Shown in pieces: positions 30,900-38,920 of a stretch of 64,000 nt of DNA; the first letter of the stretch is position 1, and every line of letters begins with the position of its first letter. Below the pieces are notes generated by a model, which worked only from the letters and a program-made list of their open reading frames with translations, had not been told where the DNA came from and searched no databases. Source of the stretch: Thermus igniterrae ATCC 700962 (GTDB lineage: Bacteria; Deinococcota; Deinococci; Deinococcales; Thermaceae). A program made the translations under genes and the position numbers. The DNA is taken from contig NZ_AQWU01000072.1 of the NCBI RefSeq assembly GCF_000376265.1, positions 24,136 to 88,135 on the forward strand. Direction: 5' to 3'.

Positions 30900-31716
30900 A
30901 GGTGCCGGGGCCGGTGTGGCTGGCGATCACCGCCCCAAGCTCGCTCACCAAAGCCTCTTCCACGGGGAGCCCGGAGGCCAGCACCATCTCCTTGAGCTCC
31001 CCTACGGCGCTTTCCTCGGCACTGTAGAGGAAAAAGGCCCGGATGGACCGGCGCCCCTGGCCCCAGGCCTTGAAGTCCTTGAGGATCTCCTCCCGGGCCT
31101 TCTTCTCCCCCCGGGCCCGGCCAGCCGCTTCCACCCGCCCCTCCTTGAGGGTGAGGATGGGCTTGATGCCCAGCAGGGTGCCCAAAAGGGCCTGGGCCCC
31201 CCCGATGCGCCCGCCCCGCTTCAAAAACTCCAGGGTGGCCACGCTGAAGCGCACAAAGTGGTCCTGGCGGATGCGCTTGAGTTCCTCCAGCACCTCCGCA
31301 AGGCCCTTTCCTTCCCCCAGGAGCTCGTGGGCCCGGAGGACCATCATGCCGATGCCCAGGGAGGCCGCCTGGCTGTCAAACACGGTGATGCGCCCAGGGA
31401 AGCTCTGGGCGGCCAGCTCCGCGGACTGCACCGTGCCGGAGAGCTTGGCGGAGATGTGCACCGAAAGGACGTGGTCCGCCTCCTTCAGGGCCTCCTCGTA
31501 GGTGCGCAGGAAGTCCTCGGGGGAGGGCTGGCTGGTGGTGGGGAAGGCGGAGCCCTCCCGCACCTTCTGGAAGATCTCCTCGGGGGTGATCTCCTGCCAG
31601 TCCCGGTAGACCCGTCCCCCCAGGTTCACGTACAGGGGGACCACGCGGATGCCCAGGCGCTCCCGTAGGGGCCCGGGCAGGTCGGAGGTGGAGTCGGTTA
31701 CCAAGGCTACCTTCAT
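30874..31716 (-). CDS. DegV family fatty-acid-binding protein (copy 2)
   Basis: A 280-residue paralogue of the adjacent gene: KVALVTDSTSDLPGPLRERLGIRVVPLYVNLGGRVYRDW, FPTTSQPSPEDFLRTYEEAL, HVLSVHISAKLSGTVQSAELAAQSF, RGGRIGGAQALLGTLLGIKPILTLKEGRVE and VIASHTGPGTYGFYAYSL. It is more canonical than copy 1. ATG 31716 has AAGGAGG 4 nt upstream; a longer in-frame extension is rejected. TATCCT preceded by TGG (31740-31745, minus) is a likely -10. Tandem copies suggest different acyl-chain preferences. Confidence 0.9.
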   Translation of the reverse strand: MKVALVTDSTSDLPGPLRERLGIRVVPLYVNLGGRVYRDWQEITPEEIFQKVREGSAFPTTSQPSPEDFLRTYEEALKEADHVLSVHISAKLSGTVQSAELAAQSFPGRITVFDSQAASLGIGMMVLRAHELLGEGKGLAEVLEELKRIRQDHFVRFSVATLEFLKRGGRIGGAQALLGTLLGIKPILTLKEGRVEAAGRARGEKKAREEILKDFKAWGQGRRSIRAFFLYSAEESAVGELKEMVLASGLPVEEALVSELGAVIASHTGPGTYGFYAYSL

Positions 31717-31739
31717 AAGGCCTCCTTGTGATCCGGGAC

Positions 31740-31806
31740 AGGATACCACAGGGGGGCGGTGTAGTGTAGGGGTCTTGTTGCTCCAGGGGAGGGTTTCTGC
31801 TAGGGT
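31740..31806. promoter_or_regulatory. Divergent promoters for degV2 and serA
   Basis: Minus strand: extended -10 TATCCT with TGG ahead (31740-31745), giving a leader of about 17-20 nt with AAGGAGG. Plus strand: TTGCTC (31778-31783), 17-nt spacer, TAGGGT (31801-31806) preceded by TGC, 9 nt from ATG 31816. I see no riboswitch-like structure in this gap. Confidence 0.55.
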
Positions 31807-31815
31807 CAAGGGTAT

Positions 31816-33381
31816 ATGTGGCGGGTGCTGGTGTCCGACGACATGCGGCTGGGGGACGCCAAATACCCCGGGGTGCTCCTGGACTACCGGCCGGGGATTG
31901 GGCGGGAGGAGCTTTTGGAGGTCATCCCTGCCTACGATGCCCTCATCACCCGAAGCCGCACCCAGGTGGATGCCGAACTCCTCCAGCGGGGAAAGCGGCT
32001 AAAGGTGGTGGGCCGGGGTGGGGTGGGGGTGGATAACGTGGACCTCGAGGCCGCAAGCCGCCTGGGCATCCTGGTGGTGAACGTGCCCGAGGCCAACACC
32101 CGCTCGGCGGCGGAGCTGGCCTTCGGCCTCCTCCTGGCGGCGGCTCGGGGGATTGCCCTTTCCGACCGCAAAATTCGCGCCGGGGAGTGGGACCGGAAGT
32201 TTTTGGGCCTGGAGCTCAAGGGCAAGACCCTGGGCATTGTGGGCCTGGGAAGGATTGGGGGCCAGGTGGCCCGCTTCGCCAAGGGGTTTGAGATGCGGGT
32301 CCTCGCCTACGACCCCTACATCCCCCGCACCCGGGCGGAGAGCCTGGGGGTGGAGCTTCTGGAGGACCTGGCCGACATGCTCCGCCAGAGCCACTTCCTC
32401 ACCGTGCACACTCCCCTCACGGAGGAGACCCGGGGCATGATCGGCCGGCGGGAGCTCTACCTCCTGCCCCGGGGGGCGGTGGTGGTGAACGCCGCCCGGG
32501 GGGGAATCATTGACGAAAAGGCCCTTTTGGAGGTGCTGGAGGAGGGCCACCTCTTCGCCGCCGGCCTAGACGTCTTCACCCAGGAACCCCCGCCTGAGGA
32601 CCATCCCCTCCTCGCCCACCCTAAGGTGGTCCTCACCGCCCACCTGGGGGCCAACACCGTGGAGGCCCAGGAGCGGGTGGGGGAGGCCATCCTGGAACGG
32701 GTGGTGCGCACCCTGGAGGGCGACCTCTCCTACGCCCTGAACACCGGCTTTGACCCCGAGGCCCTGGAGGCCCTCAAAGGCTTCCTTCCCCTGGGGGAGG
32801 CCCTGGGGCGGCTTCTCGCCCAGATCACCCGCGGGCGGCCCCAGGTGCTGGAGGTGAGCTTCCTGGGCCAGTTTGAAAAAGACCCCGAGCCCGTGGCCAG
32901 CGCCGTGGCCAAGGGGCTCCTCTCCCGGGTCCTGGGGAGCGAGGCGGTGAACCTGGTATCCGCCCGCCCCCTCCTCAAGGAACGGGGGGTGCGCCTCATC
33001 ACCCGGCGCTCCGAGGAGGCGGGGGAGTACACCCGGCTGGTGGAGGTGCGGCTTTCCACCGACCAGGAGGAGCGCCGGGCCCGGGGGGTGGTCATGGGAG
33101 GGCGGCCCCGGCTGGTAGGCGTAGACGACTACGCCCTGGAGGTGGTGCCTGAGGGGTACATGCTGGTCTGCGTCAACTACGACCGCCCCGGGGTGGTAGG
33201 CCAGGTGGGCACCCTCCTGGGGGAGGCCGGGGTCAACATCGCCGGGATGCAGCTGGGGCGGGATGTGCCTGGGGGGCGGGCCCTTTTTGTCCTGGCGGTG
33301 GACCAGAAGCCCTCCCCCGAGGTGCTGGAGGCCTTGAGGGCCCTGCCCGTCCTGGAGCGGGTGGACCTGGCGGAGCTCTAA
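31816..33381 (+). CDS. serA: D-3-phosphoglycerate dehydrogenase
   Basis: A 521-residue cytosolic enzyme, first step of serine synthesis, NAD-dependent. It is the long type: a catalytic/NAD domain (TLGIVGLGRIGGQVARFAKGF, about 135-155), the catalytic triad Arg in VNAARGGIIDE, Glu in VFTQEPPPEDHPL and His in LTAHLGANTVEAQERV, an intervening domain (about 320-440), then a C-terminal ACT domain MLVCVNYDRPGVVGQVGTLLGEAGVNIAGMQLGR that usually senses serine. Monocistronic by appearance. Confidence 0.96.
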   Translation: MWRVLVSDDMRLGDAKYPGVLLDYRPGIGREELLEVIPAYDALITRSRTQVDAELLQRGKRLKVVGRGGVGVDNVDLEAASRLGILVVNVPEANTRSAAELAFGLLLAAARGIALSDRKIRAGEWDRKFLGLELKGKTLGIVGLGRIGGQVARFAKGFEMRVLAYDPYIPRTRAESLGVELLEDLADMLRQSHFLTVHTPLTEETRGMIGRRELYLLPRGAVVVNAARGGIIDEKALLEVLEEGHLFAAGLDVFTQEPPPEDHPLLAHPKVVLTAHLGANTVEAQERVGEAILERVVRTLEGDLSYALNTGFDPEALEALKGFLPLGEALGRLLAQITRGRPQVLEVSFLGQFEKDPEPVASAVAKGLLSRVLGSEAVNLVSARPLLKERGVRLITRRSEEAGEYTRLVEVRLSTDQEERRARGVVMGGRPRLVGVDDYALEVVPEGYMLVCVNYDRPGVVGQVGTLLGEAGVNIAGMQLGRDVPGGRALFVLAVDQKPSPEVLEALRALPVLERVDLAEL

Positions 33382-33402
33382 AGCCCCTCCGGCCGGGGGC
33401 TT
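33381..33402 (+). other. Weak terminator-like hairpin after serA
   Basis: AAGCCCC/GGGGCTT pair around an 8-nt GC loop directly at the serA stop. There is no T-run, so termination efficiency is doubtful. Confidence 0.35.
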
Positions 33403-33418
33403 GCTCCCTCGGACCCCA

Positions 33419-33459
33419 AAAGTTTGGCATTGACAGAACTTTGCGAACGGGCATAGGCT
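33419..33459 (+). promoter_or_regulatory. Leaderless promoter with inverted-repeat operator, gbsR-type operon
   Basis: TTGACA (33430-33435), 18-nt spacer and TAGGCT (33454-33459), the latter 6 nt before GTG 33466. The -35 lies between the arms of an inverted repeat AAAGTT (33419-33424) and AACTTT (33437-33442). A regulator bound there would block polymerase, so autoregulation by the first gene product is likely. Confidence 0.65.
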
Positions 33460-33465
33460 CGGGGC

Positions 33466-33909
33466 GTGGAGGCTCCCCTGAAGGCCTGGGTGGAGGAGAC
33501 CGCCCTCCTCTTTGAGGCCGCCGGCCTACCCCGCATGGCGGGCCGGGTGCTGGCCTGGCTCCTCATCGCCGAGCCCCCGGAGCAGACGGCCAGGGAGATG
33601 GGGGTGGCCCTTTCTGCCAGCAAGGGGGCCTTGAGTCCGGCCCTGTACCTCCTCACCCGGCTCCACCTGGTGGAGCGGCTTCGCCGGCCAGGGGAGCGGG
33701 CGGACCGCTACGCCGTGCGCCCTGGGGCCTGGAAGCGCCTCCTTCTGGAGAAGACCCGGGCCCTTTCCCGCTACCGGGAGCAGGCGGAGAGGGGCCTGGC
33801 CCTGGTGGGGGAGGTGCGCGGGGAGAGGCTTAGGGAAATGCGGGAGCTCTACGCCTTTTTTGAGCGGGAGCTTCCCAAGCTTCTGGAGCGCTTTGAGGAG
33901 GGGAGATGA
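33466..33909 (+). CDS. GbsR/MarR-type winged-helix regulator
   Basis: A 147-residue cytosolic regulator: an N-terminal helix, a winged helix (about 20-85: GRVLAWLLIAEPPEQTAREMGVALSASKGALSPALYLLTRLHLVERLRRPGERADRYAVRPG) and a long C-terminal helical tail for dimerisation. This plan matches GbsR-like members of the MarR superfamily. It starts with GTG 33466 without a ribosome site, in keeping with a leaderless mRNA, and its last 4 bases overlap the first permease, so it controls its own transport operon. Confidence 0.85.
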   Translation: MEAPLKAWVEETALLFEAAGLPRMAGRVLAWLLIAEPPEQTAREMGVALSASKGALSPALYLLTRLHLVERLRRPGERADRYAVRPGAWKRLLLEKTRALSRYREQAERGLALVGEVRGERLREMRELYAFFERELPKLLERFEEGR

Positions 33910-35090
33910 GCCTCTTGCGCCTGGCCTGGCGGAGCGTGTTGCGGCAACGGCGCCGCACGGCCCTCCTCTCCTTGGTGGTGGTCTACGTCACCGTGGCCAC
34001 CCTCTTTCTCCTGGGCTTCTTGGACGGGTACGGGGAGAGCCTGGTGGAGGCTTACGCGGAGTACGTGGAGGCCCCGGTGGCCGTGGCCCAGGAAGCCTGG
34101 TGGGCAGACCCTGACCCGGAGCACGGCCTAAAATCCCTTCCCACCCTGGCCCACCCCCTGGTCCAGGCGGTGAGCCCCCGGCTTTCCGTTTACGCCCTTT
34201 TGCGCTCCCCCTACCGCCTCGAGGGGGGACTGGTCCTGGGCGTGGACCCCGAGGGGGAAAAGGGCCTTTCCCGCGTGCCGGCCAAGGTGGCGGAGGGGCG
34301 CTGGCTTCGCGCCCGGGGCGAGGTGGTCCTGGGCCAGCGCCTGGCGGAGCGGCTGGACGTGAGGGTGGGGGAGCGGCTGGTGGTGGAGACGGGAAAGGCG
34401 GCTTTGGGCCTGGAGGTGGTGGGCCTGGTGCGGGCTGGGGTCTCCAACGTGGACTTTTTCGGGGTTTACCTGCACCTAGAGGACGCCCAGGCCCTCACCG
34501 GGGCCCTGGCCACCCACCTGGCGGTGAAGGTCCCCCGGGGCAGGGAGGGGGCCGTGGCCCAGGCCCTGAGCCGCACCCTGCCCCCCGGCCTCCAGGCTAA
34601 GGGGGTCTGGGACCTCATGGGGCCCATCCGGGCGGACTACGAGGGAAGCCGCCTCCTCTACATCCCCCTCCTGGGCCTTTTCATGCTCCTGGCGGCCATC
34701 GCCGTGGTGAGCACCACCTACGTGAGCGTGCGGGAGCGCCTAAGGGAGTTCGCCGTGGCCGAGAGCCTGGGCCTCACCCCCTGGCGCCTGGCGGGGCAGG
34801 TGGCCCTGGAGGCGGCCCTGGCCAGCGGCGTGGGCCTGGTCCTGGGCCTTCTTCTTGGGTATGCCCTCCTCTGGTACACCTCCACCCACGATGTCTTCGG
34901 ACCCCTCATGCGGATGAGCGTGGAGCTCCTTCCCGAGTCCGGGCTTTCCGAACACCTGTACACCGCCCTAAGGCCCGCGTACGCCCTGTATGCCGCCGGG
35001 GTGGTGGGGCTTTCCGCCCTCTTGGCCCTGCTCTTCCCCGGGCGGCTGGTGCTGGCCCTGGAGGTCCCCCGCTACCTGAAGGAGGGGTGA
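33906..35090 (+). CDS. FtsX/LolE-type ABC transporter permease 1
   Basis: A 394-residue membrane protein with the MacB/LolCE layout: helix 1 (about 18-40), a large extracytoplasmic domain (about 41-245) with DEG-like pieces KVAEGRWLRARGEVVLGQRLAERLDV, then three C-terminal helices beginning LLYIPLLGLFMLLAAIAVVSTTYVSVRERLREFAVAESLGLTPWRL, the FtsX signature. LolC/LolE-type mechanotransmission is known for the family; the cargo here is unknown. It overlaps the regulator by 4 bp. Confidence 0.87.
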   Translation: MSLLRLAWRSVLRQRRRTALLSLVVVYVTVATLFLLGFLDGYGESLVEAYAEYVEAPVAVAQEAWWADPDPEHGLKSLPTLAHPLVQAVSPRLSVYALLRSPYRLEGGLVLGVDPEGEKGLSRVPAKVAEGRWLRARGEVVLGQRLAERLDVRVGERLVVETGKAALGLEVVGLVRAGVSNVDFFGVYLHLEDAQALTGALATHLAVKVPRGREGAVAQALSRTLPPGLQAKGVWDLMGPIRADYEGSRLLYIPLLGLFMLLAAIAVVSTTYVSVRERLREFAVAESLGLTPWRLAGQVALEAALASGVGLVLGLLLGYALLWYTSTHDVFGPLMRMSVELLPESGLSEHLYTALRPAYALYAAGVVGLSALLALLFPGRLVLALEVPRYLKEG

Positions 35091-35091
35091 G

Positions 35092-35787
35092 ATGCGCAAG
35101 GTTTTCCCGGTTCTTCTGATCCTCCTGGCTCCCGTCCTGGCCCAGACCCCCTTGGAGAAGCTCCGGACCGCCCTGGACCGCCTACGCGGCCCAGCCCACC
35201 AGGCGGTCTACGCCCTGTGGGTGGAGCGCCCCGGCCAGAGCAAGCTCTACCGCCTCAAGGTCTACACCGACGGGGAGCGGGTCCACCTCCGGGTGCTGGA
35301 GCCTAAGGCGGAGGCGGGGCAGGCCTACTTGTCGTTGGGGCAGGACCTCTACCTCTACGACCCCCGGCTTGGCCGCACCCTGCGCCTGCCCCCCACGGGC
35401 CGGAGCGAGCGCTTCCTGGGTTCCGACCTCACCTACCAGGACCTTATGGGCCGCGACCTGGAGGAGCTTTTCCAGGTGGCGGAGGAGAGGGGGGTGCTGG
35501 TCCTTTCCCCCAAGCCTGGGGCCGCCACCCCCTACGGGCGGGTGGAGGTCCACCTGAAGGAGGGCCTGGTGGAGCGGGTCCTCTACTTTGACCAGCGGGG
35601 CCAGGCGGTGCGGGAGCTGAGGCTTGGCGCCTACCAGCGCCTGGATGGGGCCTACCTACCCCGGGAGATGGAGCTTAAGGACCTCCTGCGCCCTGGGTAC
35701 CGCACCCGGCTGGAGGTGAGCGAGGTCCAGGTAGGGGGGGTGCCCGAGCGGTGCTTCCATCCCCTCTACCTGGAAAGGGGGTGTTAG
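35092..35787 (+). CDS. LolA-like periplasmic protein (outer-membrane lipoprotein-sorting family, TP0789 type)
   Basis: A 231-residue exported protein. The signal peptide is MRKVFPVLLILLAPVLA. The mature part is beta-rich, with LYLYDPRLGRTLRLPPTGRSERFLGSDLTYQDLMGRDLEELF, where GSDLTYxDL is the block that marks the TP0789/LolA-like family. Such proteins have the open beta-barrel fold that carries an acyl chain. It ends with a Cys (YLERGC). Being encoded between two FtsX-type permeases suggests that it receives cargo from them in the periplasm. Confidence 0.83.
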   Translation: MRKVFPVLLILLAPVLAQTPLEKLRTALDRLRGPAHQAVYALWVERPGQSKLYRLKVYTDGERVHLRVLEPKAEAGQAYLSLGQDLYLYDPRLGRTLRLPPTGRSERFLGSDLTYQDLMGRDLEELFQVAEERGVLVLSPKPGAATPYGRVEVHLKEGLVERVLYFDQRGQAVRELRLGAYQRLDGAYLPREMELKDLLRPGYRTRLEVSEVQVGGVPERCFHPLYLERGC

Positions 35788-36984
35788 GTGCTGCGCCTGG
35801 CCTGGCGGAACCTGCTCCGCACCCCGGGCCGCAACCTGGCCACGGGCGGGGTGGTGGCCCTGGTGGTCTTCCTGTCCCTGGTCTTCCTCTCGGTCTACGC
35901 CGGGGCCTTTGACGCCTTCTTCCGCCTCCTCCTGGAGCGCACCGGGCATCTGGTGGTCCGGGTGGAGAGCTACCGGGAAAAGGAGGACCTGGAGGCCCTG
36001 ACCTTTGCTCCCCCGGCCCTGCCCCTCCCCCCCGGGACCCAGGTGGAGGGGGTTTTGGAGGGGCAGGCCCTGGTCATCGCCGGGGAGCGGAGCCGGGCGG
36101 CGGTGCTCACGGGCCTCGAGGCCGGGGGGCTTGAAAGGCAGCGGAAGTTGCTGAAGGCCGGCCGCCTGCCCCAGGCCTCGGGGGAGGCCCTTCTGGGGGA
36201 GGCCCTGGCCCGGGCCCTCAAGGTGGGCCTGGGGGACGAGGTGGTGGCCTACGCCCCCGGGGGGATGGGCCTGGGCATCTTCCCCTTCCGGGTGGTGGGC
36301 CTTCTGGACCTGCCGGAGACCCACCTGGAGGCCCGCACCCTGGTGGTGGGCCTAGGGGACGCCCAAGCCCTCCTCTTTCCCGGCCGGGTCACCCGGCTGG
36401 AGATTAGGCTTTCGGGAATCGGCCTTTACGACCAGGAGCCCCTGGAGGCCTTGAAGGCCCGCCTGAAGCCCCACCTGGAGGGCCTGACGGTGGAAACCTG
36501 GCTGGAGGCCAATCCCCTCTACGCCGCCCTCCTGCCCCTCTACGACACGGTGATGGCCCTTTACGTGGGGATCTTCTTCCTCCTGGGGGGGCTCATCCTC
36601 CTCAACGCCCTCTACCTCTCCCTGGTGGAGCGGGTGCGGGAGTTCGGCCTCCTCAGCGCCCTGGGTCTCACCGGCCGGCGGGTCATGGCTCTGGTCTTTT
36701 GGGAGAGCCTCCTCCTGGTGGGGGTTTCCGCCCTGGTGGGGGCGGGGCTTGGGCTTCTTCTGCACCTGGAGCTTTTGGACGGCTTCCGGCTCCCCCTGCC
36801 CCAGTGGATCCTGGAGCAGTACCGGGAGTTCGGCCTGCCGGAGGTGCTCTACGGGCGGCTTGGGGTGAAGGAGGTCCTCCTCACCCTGGGGTATGCCGTG
36901 GGGGTAGCCCTGCTGGCGGCCCTTTGGCCGGGGTATCTGGCCTCGAGGCTGGAGCCGGTGGAGGCCATGCGCTACGTGCCCTAG
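35788..36984 (+). CDS. FtsX/LolC-type ABC transporter permease 2
   Basis: A 398-residue membrane protein paralogous in plan to permease 1: LRLAWRNLLRTPGRNLATGGVVALVVFLSLVFLSVYAGAFD (helix 1), a periplasmic domain (about 40-250) with LPQASGEALLGEALARALKVGLGDEVVAYAPGG, and three C-terminal helices around LLNALYLSLVERVREFGLLSALGLTGRRVMALVFWES. The start GTG directly follows the LolA-like stop. The two different permeases imply a heterodimer, as in LolCE. Confidence 0.87.
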   Translation: MLRLAWRNLLRTPGRNLATGGVVALVVFLSLVFLSVYAGAFDAFFRLLLERTGHLVVRVESYREKEDLEALTFAPPALPLPPGTQVEGVLEGQALVIAGERSRAAVLTGLEAGGLERQRKLLKAGRLPQASGEALLGEALARALKVGLGDEVVAYAPGGMGLGIFPFRVVGLLDLPETHLEARTLVVGLGDAQALLFPGRVTRLEIRLSGIGLYDQEPLEALKARLKPHLEGLTVETWLEANPLYAALLPLYDTVMALYVGIFFLLGGLILLNALYLSLVERVREFGLLSALGLTGRRVMALVFWESLLLVGVSALVGAGLGLLLHLELLDGFRLPLPQWILEQYREFGLPEVLYGRLGVKEVLLTLGYAVGVALLAALWPGYLASRLEPVEAMRYVP

Positions 36985-36992
36985 GAGGGAGT

Positions 36993-37676
36993 ATGCCCAT
37001 CGTGGAAGCCAAAGGGGTGCGGAAGGTTTACCGGGGGGATGGGGTGGAGACCGAGGCCCTGCGGGGGGTGGACCTCCGGCTGGAGGCGGGGGAGTTCACC
37101 GCCCTGGTGGGGCCTTCGGGGAGCGGCAAGAGCACCCTGCTCCACATCCTGGCGGGGCTGGATCTGCCCACGGAGGGGGAGGTCTGGGTGGGTGGGGTGC
37201 GGCTGGACCGGCTTTCCCGGGCGGAAAGGGCCCGCTTCCGCCTGGAGCATGTGGGCCTGGTCTTCCAGGCCTACAACCTCCTCCCCGTGCTCACCGCCTT
37301 GGAAAACGCCGCCTTTGTTCTAGAGCTCCGGGGCCTTTCCCGCCCCGAGCGGGAGCGGAGGGCCATGGCCGCTCTGGAGGCCCTGGGGCTGGCGGACAAG
37401 GCGGGGCGGTTTCCCCGGCAGCTTTCCGGGGGGGAGCAGCAGCGGGTGGCCGTGGCCCGGGCCCTGGCGGCAGAGCCCCTTCTGGTGCTGGCGGACGAGC
37501 CCACGGCCAACCTGGACTCCAAGACGGGGCTCGCCCTCATTGAGCGCATGCAGGCCCTGAACGAGGAGCGGGGGGTGACCTTTCTCTTCTCCACCCACGA
37601 CCCCAGGCTCCTGGCCCACGTGAAGCGCATCGTCCGCTTGGAGGACGGGCGCCTGGTGGGGGAGGAATGGCCATAA
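36993..37676 (+). CDS. LolD/MacB-type ABC transporter ATPase
   Basis: A 227-residue ATPase: Walker A GPSGSGKSTLLHILAGLD (about residue 41), the Q-loop in LVFQAYNLLPVLTALENAA (the LolD/MacB hallmark), signature LSGGEQQRVAVARALA, Walker B LVLADEPTANLDSKTG and the His switch in FSTHDPRLL. ATG 36993 has GGAGG upstream; a longer in-frame extension is antisense-like shadow. It overlaps the next gene by 10 bp. Confidence 0.93.
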   Translation: MPIVEAKGVRKVYRGDGVETEALRGVDLRLEAGEFTALVGPSGSGKSTLLHILAGLDLPTEGEVWVGGVRLDRLSRAERARFRLEHVGLVFQAYNLLPVLTALENAAFVLELRGLSRPERERRAMAALEALGLADKAGRFPRQLSGGEQQRVAVARALAAEPLLVLADEPTANLDSKTGLALIERMQALNEERGVTFLFSTHDPRLLAHVKRIVRLEDGRLVGEEWP

Positions 37677-38449
37677 GGGCCATGCGCCCCCTCTTCTGGC
37701 TTCTTTTCCTCCTCCCCGCCTTGGCCCAGGGGTACGAGGTGGGGGCCTACGGCCTGGCGGGCCAGGCCACCTTGTACCTGCGCCTTTACGGGGAGGTGGC
37801 CGGGGAAGGGGGGCGGCTCCGCTTCTCCCTGGCCCCTTACCTGCGCCCCTCCTTGGGGGAGGCGGGGGTTTCCCTGGAGCAGCTTTCCCTGACTTGGGAG
37901 GGGGAGGCCTATGCCCTCACCCTGGGCCGCTTTCCCCTGACCTTGGGGGAGGGGCGGCTTTTCCCCACCACCTGGAACCGCCCCGGCCCCGCAGGCGGGG
38001 AGGAGGGGGTCTGGGGGGGTGTGCTCACGGGCTACGGGGTGGTGCGGGCGCGCCTGGGCTATGCCTGGGGGCAGGGTGCCTTTTTGGAGCTGGCCTGGCC
38101 GGACCTCCGGCTATGGACCTTTTCTGGGGGAGGGGGCCTGGGGGCCACCGGCCGTTTGGGGGAGGCGGTGGTCTATGGGGAGGCCACCTGGGAGGCCGGG
38201 CAGGGAAGGGGGCTTTTGGGCCTGGCCCAGGCCCTCTGGGGGGGTCTTCTGACCCTGGAGGTGGGGTATCCCTGGAAGGCAGGGCTGGCCTGGGCCTGGG
38301 GTGGGGAGGGCCTCGCCTTCCAGGTTCTGGCCGGCTACCGGGAGGGGCCCTTCTTCGCCCTGGACCTGGGGGTGGGGGGGCTCAGCCTGGGGCTAGGAGG
38401 TTTGGGGGGCCTTCTCTGGTGGCGGGCCTCCTGGAGAGGAGACCTTTAG
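37667..38449 (+). CDS. Secreted Gly-rich, beta-strand-rich protein (possible outer-membrane barrel)
   Basis: A 260-residue protein: signal peptide (MRPLFWLLFLLPALAQG from ATG 37682, or with five extra residues from 37667), then regular 10-12-residue alternating hydrophobic strands rich in Gly, Tyr and Trp, such as GLAGQATLYLRLYGEVA, RFSLAPYLRPSL, LSLTWEGEAYALTLGRFPLTLGEG and VVRARLGYAWGQGAFLELAW. This looks like an outer-membrane porin-type barrel ending in a hydrophobic Leu. I recognise no named family. As last gene of the Lol-like operon it may be the outer-membrane acceptor or partner. Confidence 0.6.
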   Translation: MAIRAMRPLFWLLFLLPALAQGYEVGAYGLAGQATLYLRLYGEVAGEGGRLRFSLAPYLRPSLGEAGVSLEQLSLTWEGEAYALTLGRFPLTLGEGRLFPTTWNRPGPAGGEEGVWGGVLTGYGVVRARLGYAWGQGAFLELAWPDLRLWTFSGGGGLGATGRLGEAVVYGEATWEAGQGRGLLGLAQALWGGLLTLEVGYPWKAGLAWAWGGEGLAFQVLAGYREGPFFALDLGVGGLSLGLGGLGGLLWWRASWRGDL

Positions 38450-38476
38450 CACAAGCCAGATTAATCGTGAAAACTT

Positions 38477-38911
38477 TCATTTTTTCTTCCCGAAGGCATA
38501 GACCAGCTCATCCCCCTTGCGCACCACCAAAAGCAGGGCCGCCCGGCCCAGGCTGTCCTTGAGCACGTACTTGGTGCGCACCTCCCCCTCCACCACCTTC
38601 TCCTCCTGCCCTTCCAGGAAGTACCCGGCGGCGGCGAAGGCAGTGAGCACCTGCTGCACGAAGGCGGCGTGGAGCCGGCTGGCGATGCCCTTGGCGGCGA
38701 AGGCCTCCAGGGCGTACCCCCTGGCTTCCGGGAAGCGGCTTAAGAGGGGTTCGGGGCTGCGGGCCTTATAGGTGCCCGAGGGCAGGCGCACCGCCGGGTC
38801 CAGGCTGGAGAGGGTAGCCACCACCGTGGTTACCTCCACCAGGGTCTGGGCCAGGGCCCCGCCCGCGCCTAAAAGGGAAAGGACCAGGGCCAATACCTTG
38901 AGCTTGACCAT
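38477..38911 (-). CDS. Secreted protein of unknown function
   Basis: A 144-residue protein with a signal peptide (MVKLKVLALVLSLLGAGGALAQ) and one mature domain of about 120 residues (VTTVVATLSSLDPAVRLPSGTYKARSPEPLLSRFPEARGYALEAFAAKGIASRLHAAFVQQVL, then a strand-rich end YVLKDSLGRAALLLVVRKGDELVYAFGKKK). No family is recognised. It lies 9 bp after the pucR-type gene and is probably co-transcribed. A TAAAAT 6 nt before the ATG overlaps the pucR stop codon, so I do not count it as a promoter. Confidence 0.65.
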   Translation of the reverse strand: MVKLKVLALVLSLLGAGGALAQTLVEVTTVVATLSSLDPAVRLPSGTYKARSPEPLLSRFPEARGYALEAFAAKGIASRLHAAFVQQVLTAFAAAGYFLEGQEEKVVEGEVRTKYVLKDSLGRAALLLVVRKGDELVYAFGKKK

Positions 38912-38920
38912 GGGGTCATT

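Noticed and set aside
31717..31815. Possible riboswitch or attenuator before serA
   Set aside because: The predicted transcript leader is only a few nucleotides; no room for an aptamer.
36699..36992. N-terminal extension of the LolD-type ATPase gene
   Set aside because: The extension is Gly/Pro-rich, overlaps the end of permease 2, and a good ribosome site precedes ATG 36993 where family similarity begins.
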